From the NCBI GenBank assembly GCA_947247005.1, contig OX365944.1, positions 8,072,501-8,136,500 of the forward strand: a DNA stretch of 64,000 nucleotides. Reading direction: 5' to 3'. Source of the DNA: Spisula solida. Lineage: Eukaryota > Mollusca > Bivalvia > Venerida > Mactridae. Numbering within the stretch: the first letter of the stretch is position 1; every line of letters begins with the position of its first letter. A program made the translations under genes and the position numbers. The notes under the pieces were generated by a model. The model saw only the letters and a list, made by a program, of their open reading frames with translations, was not told where the DNA came from and made no database searches. Shown one piece after another: positions 1 through 12,025 of this stretch.

Positions 1-425
1 TATTAAACGAGTTTAATAAATTCAATGTGGAAAGTCACAAATGTAATGTTCTTTTTATCACATGTTAGCTTTTTTCCGGCCGAAACATAAAATAGCTACT
101 TATTTTCACTATAATAAACGCGCAACTTTGACGACGTCGCCTATGCTTTGAGTGACGTCGCGTGAAGGCTTTATTACACTAGTGTATTATCAAAATTAAA
201 TAATGGCTTTATTACGCTACCGCGACGTCAAACATGTGATAAATATATGTGCATAATATATGTGTATCATTTTGACAGATATAACTCATTTATATACTTA
301 TTTGAGAAAAAATCCTTCTGTGATATTGTTTATGTTATTTCCATATCAACGGAACAGTAGTATTATGTAATGTACATGTTTACCAGAACTTCAGTTAAAT
401 CAGATGATAAAAATCTTTGTTTCAG
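1..425. other. intronic sequence upstream of the first visible ependymin-related exon
   Basis: No exon with usable splice sites and an open frame is visible here. The stretch is AT-rich and contains a short self-complementary region around 110-240, with repeated GACGTCGC-like motifs and a TTTATTAC motif. It is probably part of an intron, because the first exon in the window starts at 426 with an acceptor and not with a start codon. Confidence 0.5.
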
Positions 426-3400
426 AATGTTATGTACACAATAACTCCAACATCCTGTTCTAAACAAGGTCTTGGACCATGGATGCCTAATTGTATTCCA
501 GGTAACACGCTAATAACAGAATATTTATTAGTACTTTTTATAATAATTGTTAATTTAGGCTGATTATGTCATAGTGGGCGGTGCCAAGTTATTCACATTC
601 ACTAGGCCTGAAGCTCTATACCGTACTAACAGCACGTGTACGGTTTGAACTTAGTCTTATCCTTATTTGGTGTGTTAACTAGCTTAACAGATTTTTACAT
701 TAGTTTAGAAATTACAACTTTAGTCATTAAAATATATTTTTGTTGGTGTGAATAACGAATTTTACGAATACGTAAGTTTAAGGTTAACGCATGGCTGCTA
801 GCTGGCGATTTGAAGACCATGTGCGTGTTCAACTTTAGCTATTTAATTGTGTTGTAATTAATTCTGGCCTAGTGATTAGAAAGGTATTTTCATGCTCATC
901 GTACTTTTAGCATGAAACTGGATTGGCTTCTTTATCAAGACAACACTAAAATAATATTTACTTTCTTAGGAAATACCAAACTGCTTTCTTTAATGTTATC
1001 TATCTGATCTACAAAAATCAGTTAATCACAAGGCGTTTGGTGGTAAAACCATTTGAAGGTTGAGCACGGAATTGAGTTATAGTGCATAGACGTGTTTTAT
1101 AAAACCTGAATTATCAACAAAATAAACACCTATATGTACCTTTCAGATAACGCAACAGAAACCAACAGCAGATATGGTCTTGGTGCCGAAACTTTACAAG
1201 TAAAAACATACTACATTGATTACGTTAACTTCCAAGTGTTTATGGCAGTGACATCTGACACGTGTGTACCAGTAGCTGAAGATGTACTCGGACGATTTGG
1301 TCAAAGTAAGTTATCTACCATACCATCCCTTTTGTTTTCCCCTCTTTTCTTCTCCTTCCTCCCCTCGTCGTTTTGTCTCTCTGCTGATCAAAGATCGAAC
1401 CCCCTCTTTAAACAGCAGTCAAGTACACATATACTAATAACCACATGGCAATTCTATTAAACAAATATTGCATATTGTGTGCTAATTGTTGTTGTTGTTG
1501 TGTACATTGTACTGTTTTTGATGTATCTATATTTATCTGAAAACTGAACAAAAAGGAATTACACACAATTCCTTTGTGCACATCTTTAATATCGGTTCAT
1601 GTGATACAGTACCTACCTACCTAATCCTATTCGGGTTGGTTTGCCCCTAAGGCAATCGCCAAATAACGCTATTAGTCCTGTCTGAGGTCCAACGTTCCAC
1701 CTGGCACAACGTTCCACCCTTTCTGTGACATCTGACGGGCTGTTGATCGTCTCCAGGTCTCCTTTGGTCAGCCTCTGATTCGTTTCTCTGCTGGAGTTTA
1801 TCTCATAGCAACCGATGTGATGGAATCAGGTTACATGCGGGATACATTGCCTGTCTATCTCCACCTACGTCTCTGTATTTCTTTGGAGATCGGAGTGGTA
1901 TTGGTTCACTGGTAAAAGTCTTGGTTGCATATGGTATTAGGACAGAAGATATGTAGTATTCTCCTTGAGCATGGTATAGTGGTAATGATAAATGACTTAT
2001 GTTTACTTATCCCATGGTGATATGGGTTCAAATTCCCTTAGACTATCAATAAGGTTACTTATCGGAGGGCTTATGATTCATACCCAGCTGTCCTCAAAGG
2101 CATTTACTCCCAAACTAACACAAGGAAGAGGTACTTTACAATTCTGTCTGATTATGATATTAAATTACCGACGACGTGTGTTTCATCTTTATTATTCCAA
2201 ACTTAACCATGTCAAATCAGATATTATAAATATACACATTATGTGTTCAGTCGACTTTACCGGATATGTTCTGCTTATTGCAATACCTGTCATATTAATT
2301 AAGTCTGCTGCTTGCATGACATATTGTGTGGTCTCTTCTCGGTGCATTGTGCCATATTGGATATCAACAAGTACAATAATGCGCATGTTGTTTTAGGAGG
2401 GAGAAATGTACCGTCCGGTTCCTGTAATGCATGCCATGGACAACGGTCAACTCTTCACGAGGAGTCGTTTTCAGTTGATTCTTGTAGAGCAAGTAGGTGC
2501 TCTTACATAACTGCATTTGTAATTCCAGGAAAATGTGCCACCGTATTATTGACAAATGGCATTAAACTATCTGATAAAATATAAACTAACACTGTTTATA
2601 TGTTCATAGGTGAGGTTGTACAGAATATGGTATATACTAACATTACACCAGGAATTTCCGACAGCCAAGCATTCCAAGTACCAGCACAATGTAATGATGC
2701 TCCAGTATTTAATGCCGCAGTAAGTATACTGATACAACATGTTGTCCTGTTAGAACGATGTATTTATATATCAGGGGATATATTCACAAAATATCTTAAG
2801 GGAAAAACTTAAATTTTCTTAAAATCCTAAAATTGCAGCTAAAAAGTAAAGTCATCATTATAATTGCTTTACATATAAAGTTAAGAAACATTTCATAAAG
2901 AGATACAATAATCACTTAGAAAACATCATTCGTTTCTAGGGAAATATGTGCTGCTCGTTGTTGTAACTTAAGTCAAAATATTTAAGTTTCCCTTAAGATG
3001 CGTTGTGTTATATAGACAATGTAGTTTCTGATTGGTGAACGAACTTGACTGTCTGCCATAATTGTTCGTCTTTAATATTAACAGTATTGTATTCATGTTT
3101 AGCCTACCAGTTATTATTTCCTGAGCTAATTATGGCCGGCTTTGGAACCAACAGTCCCTCGAGACTTTGTGTGTGTTTAATATTTTCTGTGCTCGGTTGG
3201 TTAAGTTGAGTGCTGCCTTCCCTGTCTGACTTAATATAATCTTTTTACAGATATAGTGAAGGATGTAGCTGTATTGTCCGATTGTTCGAGTATTCATCAT
3301 AACTATCACAATCTTATGTTTTACCTGATCTGTACAACACTTCACTTTCACTGTCCATGTGGTTTTTTGTTACATGTTATTATTTTAAATATGAACCGGA

Positions 3401-3773
3401 AGCCTGCTATGCAATAAACATGGGAACTTTGAGCAATGCCATTCATTTGCCTAATTACTACTCGTATGTAATAAAATATAAACTAACACTGTTAATATGG
3501 TCTTAGGTGAGATTGTTCAGAATATGGTATATACTAAAATTACCCAAGGAATCGTTATGTGTCATTTCAAATCATGCATTAACGACCCCAATACATTATT
3601 ATTGACCAAAAAACAAGAATTCTTTTTCAGTGATCCTATTATGTATAATGGTGTTGTGTTTGCTGATGTCACTACTGTGTTTTGTGTTTGTGTTGTACTT
3701 CAATGTTTGTGTACATGATAATTTCTTTATATTACAGAATACCGCTCTTGGTAGACGTTCAACTTTGTTCTAA
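426..3773 (+). CDS. ependymin-related secreted protein, C-terminal 126 aa (5' exons off the window)
   Basis: Four exons can be joined: 426-501, 1147-1305, 2610-2719 and 3738-3773 (stop TAA). Each is flanked by AG and GT; donors include GTAACA, GTAAGT and GTAAGT, and phases run 0-1, 1-1, 1-0, 0-stop without conflict. The translation carries the marks of the ependymin family: a CIP-x-NAT segment, a G-x-G-AE-x-L turn, an SDTCVPV strand and the motif NITPGISD followed by F-x-VPAQC. Family members are secreted, Cys-rich beta-sheet glycoproteins that bind calcium or lipid; NAT and NIT are candidate glycosylation sites. The start codon and signal peptide must lie left of position 1. Exons 2-4 are duplicated 6,232 bp downstream. 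The gene converges on the PAN-domain gene to its right. Family assignment rests on remembered motifs and not on a search. Confidence 0.85.
1968..2042 (+). repeat. possible tRNA-derived SINE head in ependymin intron
   Basis: The stretch has an A-box-like TGGTATAGTGG and a B-box-like GGGTTCAAATTCC separated by about 50 bases. The remainder does not fold as a convincing tRNA. It is duplicated at 8200-8274. Confidence 0.35.
3165..3245 (+). repeat. dispersed repeat family, TGTGCTCGGTTGGTTAAGTT type
   Basis: The segment contains TTTTCTGTGCTCGG, GAGTGCTGCCTTCCCTGTCT and TAATATAATCTTTTTACAG. Related copies occur at about 5320-5430, 9397-9477, 11552-11662, 16860-17010, 19665-19775, 26380-26470 (reverse), 40375-40470 and 44020-44125. 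No coding capacity is convincing. It appears to be the tail of a dispersed element whose upper part is a run of short ATTCAGC-containing subrepeats (see 16640-17010). Confidence 0.7.
3507..3552 (+). pseudogene. decayed duplicate of the ependymin GISD-coding exon
   Basis: The stretch repeats the start of the real exon at 2610 (GTGAGRTTGTWCAGAATATG) together with about 35 bases of its upstream intron (3470-3506 resembles 2572-2609). Similarity ends abruptly after about 46 exon bases and the NITPGISD coding is lost (reads KITQGIV). No donor follows. This looks like an old local exon duplication that became non-functional. The same relic recurs at 9739-9784 in the tandem copy. Confidence 0.7.
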
Positions 3774-3805
3774 ATGCTGTTTCATGTACATCTGAATTTG
3801 ATGAT

Positions 3806-3811
3806 AATAAA
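3806..3811 (+). terminator. polyadenylation signal AATAAA of the ependymin-related gene
   Basis: AATAAA lies 33 bases after the stop codon at 3771-3773, which is compatible with a very short 3' UTR. An identical signal follows the duplicated terminal exon at 10038-10043. Confidence 0.6.
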
Positions 3812-3904
3812 CTATTGTTCGAAATAATACATGTGTTGGTTTGTTTCTGATTGCTGAAACTAAAAACAACTCAGTATAAAAAAGAACGTAAGTTGTAATG
3901 TAAT

Positions 3905-4128
3905 GGGCGCCTCCTCGACAGCCTAGTGGTTGAGCGTTCGCTTCTGGTGCGGGAGGTCTCGGGTTCGATCCCTGGCCGTGTCATACCAAAGACGAAATAA
4001 AAATGGTACCAGAAACTCCCATTGCTATACGCTCAGCATAAAAGGGAAACTGGCTTCTCTTCTCTCATACCCTCGTGGCGATGGATAACATCAGGAATGA
4101 GGTGTCGAGAGTTATTAATATAAGTTGG
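3905..4128 (+). mobile_element. tRNA-derived SINE
   Basis: A tRNA-like head carries an A box (TAGTGGTTGAG) and a B box (GGTTCGATCC), followed by a conserved body with ACCCTCGTGGCGATGGATAA. The same family occurs in reverse at 38546-38718 and, truncated, at 19130-19225. A perfect copy at 10137-10360 lies in the tandem duplicate. Confidence 0.8.
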
Positions 4129-4239
4129 AAAAACTTGTTTCACAATCGACCTTAAATAAATTAGTATAAACTAATGGGCGTTTTCTAAATACAATTTGGA
4201 TATAGATAACACAACAGATACTCGTCTAAACGTTTATTA

Positions 4240-4875
4240 GGGCCCTCTTAAAAACTTGAAAACCATCATAGGTATTGACTTCAAACTTCACACATAAGCT
4301 CACAACAACAGTACGCTATTTTATAACAAGTTACATTACCCTCGCTACAATATTGGGAGAGTTATGGCCCTTTGTAAAATTCAAATCATTTTTCAGCTTT
4401 TTTTCTTGATAACTTGAAAACCATTAAATATATCAACTTTAAATTTTAAACAAAGGCTCACAATAACAAAACACCATTTTAAGGCAAGGAACATTGCTGT
4501 AGCTACAATATTGGAAGAATAATAGCCATTTGTTAAATTCTAATTTACTAATTTTTCATCTTTTTTCTTCTTAACTTCACAACCATAGTAGATATTCAAA
4601 TGAAACTTGCTGTACTTATTGCCAGTGATAATACGCACATCTTTAGCAAAGGGCAACAACTCTAGCTTTGATAAATTTTGACTTATGCCCCTTTTCAGCT
4701 TCAAAAACTTTAACATTGGTCATAGTTCAAAAATGGTTCAAGATATTCAAATGAAACTTGCTATACTTACTGGTTTTGAGTATGACAATAAGTACATGTA
4801 TGTGGAGCAAAAACAATCCACACATTTTAGCAAAGGGCCACAACTCTTTAAAACTTTAATAATTTTTTACTGATT
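4240..4875 (+). repeat. degenerate tandem repeat, about four units of 130-160 bp
   Basis: Successive units share AACTTGAAAACCAT, a CTACAATATTGG-AGA block, AAATGAAACTTGCT-TACTTA, and TTTAGCAAAGGGC-ACAACTC. The last two units resemble each other most. The open frame at 4685-4873 runs through this repeat and is not a gene. It is duplicated at 10472-11107. A related AGGGGCAACAACTC piece lies at 29473. Confidence 0.7.
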
Positions 4876-5793
4876 CCCCTAAACACCTGCACACAAAACA
4901 AACATATTAATGTAGTTATGTTTTGTGTATTTCGATCTTGCAAACAATATTGACCAATCCGGAACAGGGCAATGTCAATGAAACCAATGTCATGATTTCA
5001 TGAATTCAGTGTGCAATTTTAGTCTGTAAAAGATAATTCCAAACTTTATAAAAGTCAAAGTTCATCATGGTTTCTATGTAGGAAATTAAACCTCTGTTTG
5101 TCATACAACTTGTATTGAATTTTAGAAGGGAGTGAATTACTTTATTTCAGGCATCAACATAATTATGAAAGTTTGAGATATGACTTTGTTATTGTGTCTT
5201 AGTACAGAAAACTGCAACTTATAACGCTGATAATTCAAACAACATCAAAAATACTACCCTAAAACCACTTACGTTTCTTTTGAGAGCTGACACTTAGATA
5301 GTTCATTTTCTCGTTCGGTTATGTGTTGGGCATTTTGCCTTATAATTGTGGTATGCTACGTTTTTATGTTTTCTGTGCTCGGCTTGTTAAGTTGTGTGCT
5401 GTCTTTCCTGCCCGACTTCATCTTTTTTTGTCTGTGATTAGTAACAGTATCCAGTATTTACAGCTAATTTCAGAACACCTCGATAACAATTCCATCAAAA
5501 ATAATATTTTATCTCATTATTCAACTCCAGAAGAAAACACTATAAGTGTGGCCAAACTTGGTATGATGTACTACAAAATCGCAATATTAAGACCACGCAT
5601 GGGACCTTTGAAGACTGGTATTCAATTTGTAGATTGTCCAAAAGCATCAAACTGTTCAAAAGTACTGTTAAAGTGGCGTTAAAAATATCCAGTCAATTGG
5701 TAGCATGAACGTTACAGTAAAATGTTCCATGTTCGCCTATGGAAATTCTTCAAATTAACATTATGAAAAAAGTGAGGGGTAATACAATATAAC

Positions 5794-6047
5794 TTAAGCA
5801 CACTTCCTCATATAATAGTCAATGCCACCAAGGCTGTAGTTATCACTGCCAGAATGTGACAGAGGAGTACCATCTTTCAGTCGACAAATAGGAGTTGGCA
5901 TGCAGCATGTGGTTACACCACGACACGTGGGAGAAGCCGAGCATGCATCAAGACAACCTTGTACGGAGGTAACAGACACGCTGGTGTAGGGAACATCTAC
6001 CTCCGTACCAATGTAGGCACTGTAAGATGTTCCGTACGTTGAACATG
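5794..6047 (-). pseudogene. orphan copy of PAN gene A terminal exon
   Basis: The copy matches exon 3 of gene A at 12026-12279, including its acceptor (TTTGTTTCAG) and stop codon. It has no upstream exons of its own: the tandem duplication carried only the gene's 3' end. It encodes an intact second PAN domain. It could in principle serve as an alternative last exon if gene A transcripts read through 12026, but its product would be the same. Confidence 0.85.
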
Positions 6048-6302
6048 CTGAAACAAACAAAACGACAAATGAGACTTCCAGGCTGAAGGAAAACTTAACT
6101 ATTTCGACTTAAGTTGAACAGTTGAGCTTCACATATTTCCCAAGAAACGAAGCATAGCCCATGTGTTCTTTATGATTATTGTAGCTCTTTACATAATGCT
6201 TCTAAACTATATAAATAGTTGATAATCTTGATTGTCCTGTTTAGCAGATACGCTTAACGAAATTTTAAGTTTTCCGCTGTAAGATGCTTTGTGAATACCT
6301 GC

Positions 6303-6411
6303 GCTGGGTGGTATTCAATATTAGTCTAATTTAATTGGATTTTAACATGGTGTGGTCTGATTGGTTGTCCTTATCCTTAAGTCAAATATGATCAATATTG
6401 AATACCATCCC
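6303..6411. mobile_element. small MITE with GGTATTCAATATT termini
   Basis: The termini CTGGGTGGTATTCAATATT and AATATTGAATACCATCCCAG are inverted copies. It recurs at 12535-12643 through the tandem duplication and as a longer, diverged version at 32622-32768 in the gene B duplicate, so the insertion predates the gene A/B duplication. Confidence 0.75.
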
Positions 6412-6756
6412 AGACTACGTGTTATTTGTTCATACCACGAACTAGAATAAATAAGCAGTATGTCAAATAATATGAACTAAGGCATTGCCTAAAATAGGTG
6501 ATCCATTCATCCAAACATAATAAATTTCCAAAGTAGTGTCAGCGGTGTTTGGGCACGGATCAATTCCATGCGTCCAATTTTATTATATTTTTTATGTCTC
6601 CCGTGACTTTTGTGAGTATGATATTCTTATATATTTTGTATAAATCGATTATTGATGTCAGTTTTTTGTTGATATAACATTGTGTACATAAACAATTACC
6701 CTAATTAATGTCTTATTTGAATACGATATTGGTTTTTACTGCCCTTTTCTCCATAG

Positions 6757-6896
6757 GTACCTGTATCATTAATTAAGATTAAAAACAAATTAAAAAAGAA
6801 TTTATTTGTCAAATTTATATATTCATAATATATAATTAATAAATTGTAAAAACAATTTTTTGTTTACTCTTAATCAATGATACAGTTACCTGTGCT
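6757..6896. repeat. inverted repeat beside the tandem-duplication breakpoint
   Basis: The left arm (AGGTACCTGTATCATTAATT and following bases, from 6757) pairs with a right arm ending at 6896 that reads the same on the other strand with few changes (arms about 40 bases). The right arm ends about 39 bases before the duplication junction at 6935. It is duplicated at 12989-13128. In the gene B duplicate (around 33040-33140) only one arm is well kept. Confidence 0.7.
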
Positions 6897-7378
6897 TTTC
6901 TCCAGATAAAATTACAATAATATGATATTGCAGTGTTTAGAAATTACAACTTTAGTCATTAAAATATATTTTTGTTGGTGTGAATAACGAATTTTACGAA
7001 TACGTAAGTTTAAGGTTAACGCATGGCTGCTAGCTGGCGATTTGAAGACCATGTGCGTGTTCAACTTTAGCTATTTAATTGTCTTGTAATTAATTCTGGC
7101 CCAGTGATTAGAAAGGTATTTTCATGCTCATCGTACTTTTAGCATGAAACTGGATTGGCTTCTTTATCAAGACAACACTAAAATAATATTTACTTTCTTA
7201 GGAAATACCAAACTGCTTTCTTTAATGTTATCTATCTGATCTACAAAAATCAGTTAATCACAAGGCGTTTGGTGGTAAAACCATTTGAAGGTTGAGCACG
7301 GAATTGAGTTATAGTGCATAGACGTGTTTTATAAAACCTGAATTATCAACAAAATAAACACCTATTTGTACCTTTCAG

Positions 7379-10005
7379 ATAACGCAACAGAAACCAACAG
7401 CAGATATGGTCTTGGTGCCGAAACTTTACAAGTAAAAACATACTACATTGATTACGTTAACTTCCAAGTGTTTATGGCAGTGACATCTGACACGTGTGTA
7501 CCAGTAGCTGAAGATGTACTCGGACGATTTGGTCAAAGTAAGTTATCTACCATACCATCCCTTTTGTTTTCCCCTCTTTTCTTCTCCTTCCTCCCCTCGT
7601 CGTTTTGTCTCTCTGCTGATCAAAGATCGAACCCCCTCTTTAAACAGCAGTCAAGTACACATATACTAATAACCACATGGCAATTCTATTAAACAAATAT
7701 TGCATATTGTGTGCTAATTGTTGTTGTTGTTGTGTACATTGTACTGTTTTTGATGTATCTATATTTATCTGAAAACTGAACAAAAAGGAATTACACACAA
7801 TTCCTTTGTGCACATCTTTAATATCGGTTCATGTGATACAGTACCTACCTACCTAATCCTATTCGGGTTGGTTTGCCCCTAAGGCAATCGCCAAATAACG
7901 CTATTAGTCCTGTCTGAGGTCCAACGTTCCACCTGGCACAACGTTCCACCCTTTCTGTGACATCTGACGGGCTGTTGATCGTCTCCAGGTCTCCTTTGGT
8001 CAGCCTCTGATTCGTTTCTCTGCTGGAGTTTATCTCATAGCAACCGATGTGATGGAATCAGGTTACATGCGGGATACATTGCCTGTCTATCTCCACCTAC
8101 GTCTCTGTATTTCTTTGGAGATCGGAGTGGTATTGGTTCACTGGTAAAAGTCTTGGTTGCATATGGTATTAGGACAGAAGATATGTAGTATTCTCCTTGA
8201 GCATGGTATAGTGGTAATGATAAATGACTTATGTTTACTTATCCCATGGTGATATGGGTTCAAATTCCCTTAGACTATCAATAAGGTTACTTATCGGAGG
8301 GCTTATGATTCATACCCAGCTGTCCTCAAAGGCATTTACTCCCAAACTAACACAAGGAAGAGGTACTTTACAATTCTGTCTGATTATGATATTAAATTAC
8401 CGACGACGTGTGTTTCATCTTTATTATTCCAAACTTAACCATGTCAAATCAGATATTATAAATATACACATTATGTGTTCAGTCGACTTTACCGGATATG
8501 TTCTGCTTATTGCAATACCTGTCATATTAATTAAGTCTGCTGCTTGCATGACATATTGTGTGGTCTCTTCTCGGTGCATTGTGCCATATTGGATATCAAC
8601 AAGTACAATAATGCGCATGTTGTTTTAGGAGGGAGAAATGTACCGTCCGGTTCCTGTAATGCATGCCATGGACAACGGTCAACTCTTCACGAGGAGTCGT
8701 TTTCAGTTGATTCTTGTAGAGCAAGTAGGTGCTCTTACATAACTGCATTTGTAATTCCAGGAAAATGTGCCACCGTATTATTGACAAATGGCATTAAACT
8801 ATCTGATAAAATATAAACTAACACTGTTTATATGTTCATAGGTGAGGTTGTACAGAATATGGTATATACTAACATTACACCAGGAATTTCCGACAGCCAA
8901 GCATTCCAAGTACCAGCACAATGTAATGATGCTCCAGTATTTAATGCCGCAGTAAGTATACTGATACAACATGTTGTCCTGTTAGAACGATGTATTTATA
9001 TATCAGGGGATATATTCACAAAATATCTTAAGGGAAAAACTTAAATTTTCTTAAAATCCTAAAATTGCAGCTAAAAAGTAAAGTCATCATTATAATTGCT
9101 TTACATATAAAGTTAAGAAACATTTCATAAAGAGATACAATAATCACTTAGAAAACATCATTCGTTTCTAGGGAAATATGTGCTGCTCGTGGTTGTAACT
9201 TAAGTCAAAATATTTAAGTTTCCCTTAAGATGCGTTGTGTTATATAGACAATGTAGTTTCTGATTGGTGAACGAACTTGACTGTCTGCCATAATTGTTCG
9301 TCTTTAATATTAACAGTATTGTATTCATGTTTAGCCTACCAGTTATTATTTCCTGAGCTAATTATGGCCGGCTTTGGAACCAACAGTCCCTCGAGACTTT
9401 GTGTGTGTTTAATATTTTCTGTGCTCGGTTGGTTAAGTTGAGTGCTGCCTTCCCTGTCTGACTTAATATAATCTTTTTACAGATATAGTGAAGGATGTAG
9501 CTGTATTGTCCGATTGTTCGAGTATTCATCATAACTATCACAATCTTATGTTTTACCTGATCTGTACAACACTTCACTTTCACTGTCCATGTGGTTTTTT
9601 GTTACATGTTATTATTTTAAATATGAACCGGAAGCCTGCTATGCAATAAACATGGGAACTTTGAGCAATGCCATTCATTTGCCTAATTACTACTCGTATG
9701 TAATAAAATATAAACTAACACTGTTAATATGGTCTTAGGTGAGATTGTTCAGAATATGGTATATACTAAAATTACCCAAGGAATCGTTATGTGTCATTTC
9801 AAATCATGCATTAACGACCCCAATACATTATTATTGACCAAAAAACAAGAATTCTTTTTCAGTGATCCTATTATGTATAATGGTGTTGTGTTTGCTGATG
9901 TCACTACTGTGTTTTGTGTTTGTGTTGTACTTCAATGTTTGTGTACATGATAATTTCTTTATATTACAGAATACCGCTCTTGGTAGACGTTCAACTTTGT
10001 TCTAA
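7379..10005 (+). pseudogene. orphan duplicate of ependymin-related exons 2-4 (of those visible)
   Basis: Exons at 7379-7537, 8842-8951 and 9970-10005 repeat 1147-1305, 2610-2719 and 3738-3773 with splice sites, frame and stop intact. The exon at 426-501 and everything upstream were not duplicated, so there is no start codon, signal peptide or promoter. The reading frame itself is undamaged, which fits a very recent event. It is best treated as a 5'-truncated gene fragment. Confidence 0.85.
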
Positions 10006-12025
10006 ATGCTGTTTCATGTACATCTGAATTTGATGATAATAAACTATTGTTCGAAATAATACATGTGTTGGTTTGTTTCTGATTGCTGAAACTAAAAACA
10101 ACTCAGTATAAAAAAGAACGTAAGTTGTAATGTAATGGGCGCCTCCTCGACAGCCTAGTGGTTGAGCGTTCGCTTCTGGTGCGGGAGGTCTCGGGTTCGA
10201 TCCCTGGCCGTGTCATACCAAAGACGAAATAAAAATGGTACCAGAAACTCCCATTGCTATACGCTCAGCATAAAAGGGAAACTGGCTTCTCTTCTCTCAT
10301 ACCCTCGTGGCGATGGATAACATCAGGAATGAGGTGTCGAGAGTTATTAATATAAGTTGGAAAAACTTGTTTCACAATCGACCTTAAATAAATTAGTATA
10401 AACTAATGGGCGTTTTCTAAATACAATTTGGATATAGATAACACAACAGATACTCGTCTAAACGTTTATTAGGGCCCTCTTAAAAACTTGAAAACCATCA
10501 TAGGTATTGACTTCAAACTTCACACATAAGCTCACAACAACAGTACGCTATTTTATAACAAGTTACATTACCCTCGCTACAATATTGGGAGAGTTATGGC
10601 CCTTTGTAAAATTCAAATCATTTTTCAGCTTTTTTTCTTGATAACTTGAAAACCATTAAATATATCAACTTTAAATTTTAAACAAAGGCTCACAATAACA
10701 AAACACCATTTTAAGGCAAGGAACATTGCTGTAGCTACAATATTGGAAGAATAATAGCCATTTGTTAAATTCTAATTTACTAATTTTTCATCTTTTTTCT
10801 TCTTAACTTCACAACCATAGTAGATATTCAAATGAAACTTGCTGTACTTATTGCCAGTGATAATACGCACATCTTTAGCAAAGGGCAACAACTCTAGCTT
10901 TGATAAATTTTGACTTATGCCCCTTTTCAGCTTCAAAAACTTTAACATTGGTCATAGTTCAAAAATGGTTCAAGATATTCAAATGAAACTTGCTATACTT
11001 ACTGGTTTTGAGTATGACAATAAGTACATGTATGTGGAGCAAAAACAATCCACACATTTTAGCAAAGGGCCACAACTCTTTAAAACTTTAATAATTTTTT
11101 ACTGATTCCCCTAAACACCTGCACACAAAACAAACATATTAATGTAGTTATGTTTTGTGTATTTCGATCTTGCAAACAATATTGACCAATCCGGAACAGG
11201 GCAATGTCAATGAAACCAATGTCATGATTTCATGAATTCAGTGTGCAATTTTAGTCTGTAAAAGATAATTCCAAACTTTATAAAAGTCAAAGTTCATCAT
11301 GGTTTCTATGTAGGAAATTAAACCTCTGTTTGTCATACAACTTGTATTGAATTTTAGAAGGGAGTGAATTACTTTATTTCAGGCATCAACATAATTATGA
11401 AAGTTTGAGATATGACTTTGTTATTGTGTCTTAGTACAGAAAACTGCAACTTATAACGCTGATAATTCAAACAACATCAAAAATACTACCCTAAAACCAC
11501 TTACGTTTCTTTTGAGAGCTGACACTTAGATAGTTCATTTTCTCGTTCGGTTATGTGTTGGGCATTTTGCCTTATAATTGTGGTATGCTACGTTTTTATG
11601 TTTTCTGTGCTCGGCTTGTTAAGTTGTGTGCTGTCTTTCCTGCCCGACTTCATCTTTTTTTGTCTGTGATTAGTAACAGTATCCAGTATTTACAGCTAAT
11701 TTCAGAACACCTCGATAACAATTCCATCAAAAATAATATTTTATCTCATTATTCAACTCCAGAAGAAAACACTATAAGTGTGGCCAAACTTGGTATGATG
11801 TACTACAAAATCGCAATATTAAGACCACGCATGGGACCTTTGAAGACTGGTATTCAATTTGTAGATTGTCCAAAAGCATCAAACTGTTCAAAAGTACTGT
11901 TAAAGTGGCGTTAAAAATATCCAGTCAATTGGTAGCATGAACGTTACAGTAAAATGTTCCATGTTCGCCTATGGAAATTCTTCAAATTAACATTATGAAA
12001 AAAGTGAGGGGTAATACAATATAAC

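Noticed and set aside
1992..2396. 134-codon plus-strand open frame (and its copy at 8224-8628)
   Set aside because: It lies in the intron between ependymin exons 1147-1305 and 2610-2719, overlaps a tRNA-like repeat and has no domain or supporting splice structure.
3905..3990. Apparent tRNA gene
   Set aside because: A and B boxes are present, but the cloverleaf is poor and the sequence continues into a repeated body shared by other copies, so it is a SINE.
5323..5682. 119-codon plus-strand open frame (copy at 11555-11914)
   Set aside because: Its first part is a dispersed repeat. The rest is 3' flank of the PAN exon, and in the gene B duplicate the frame is not preserved.
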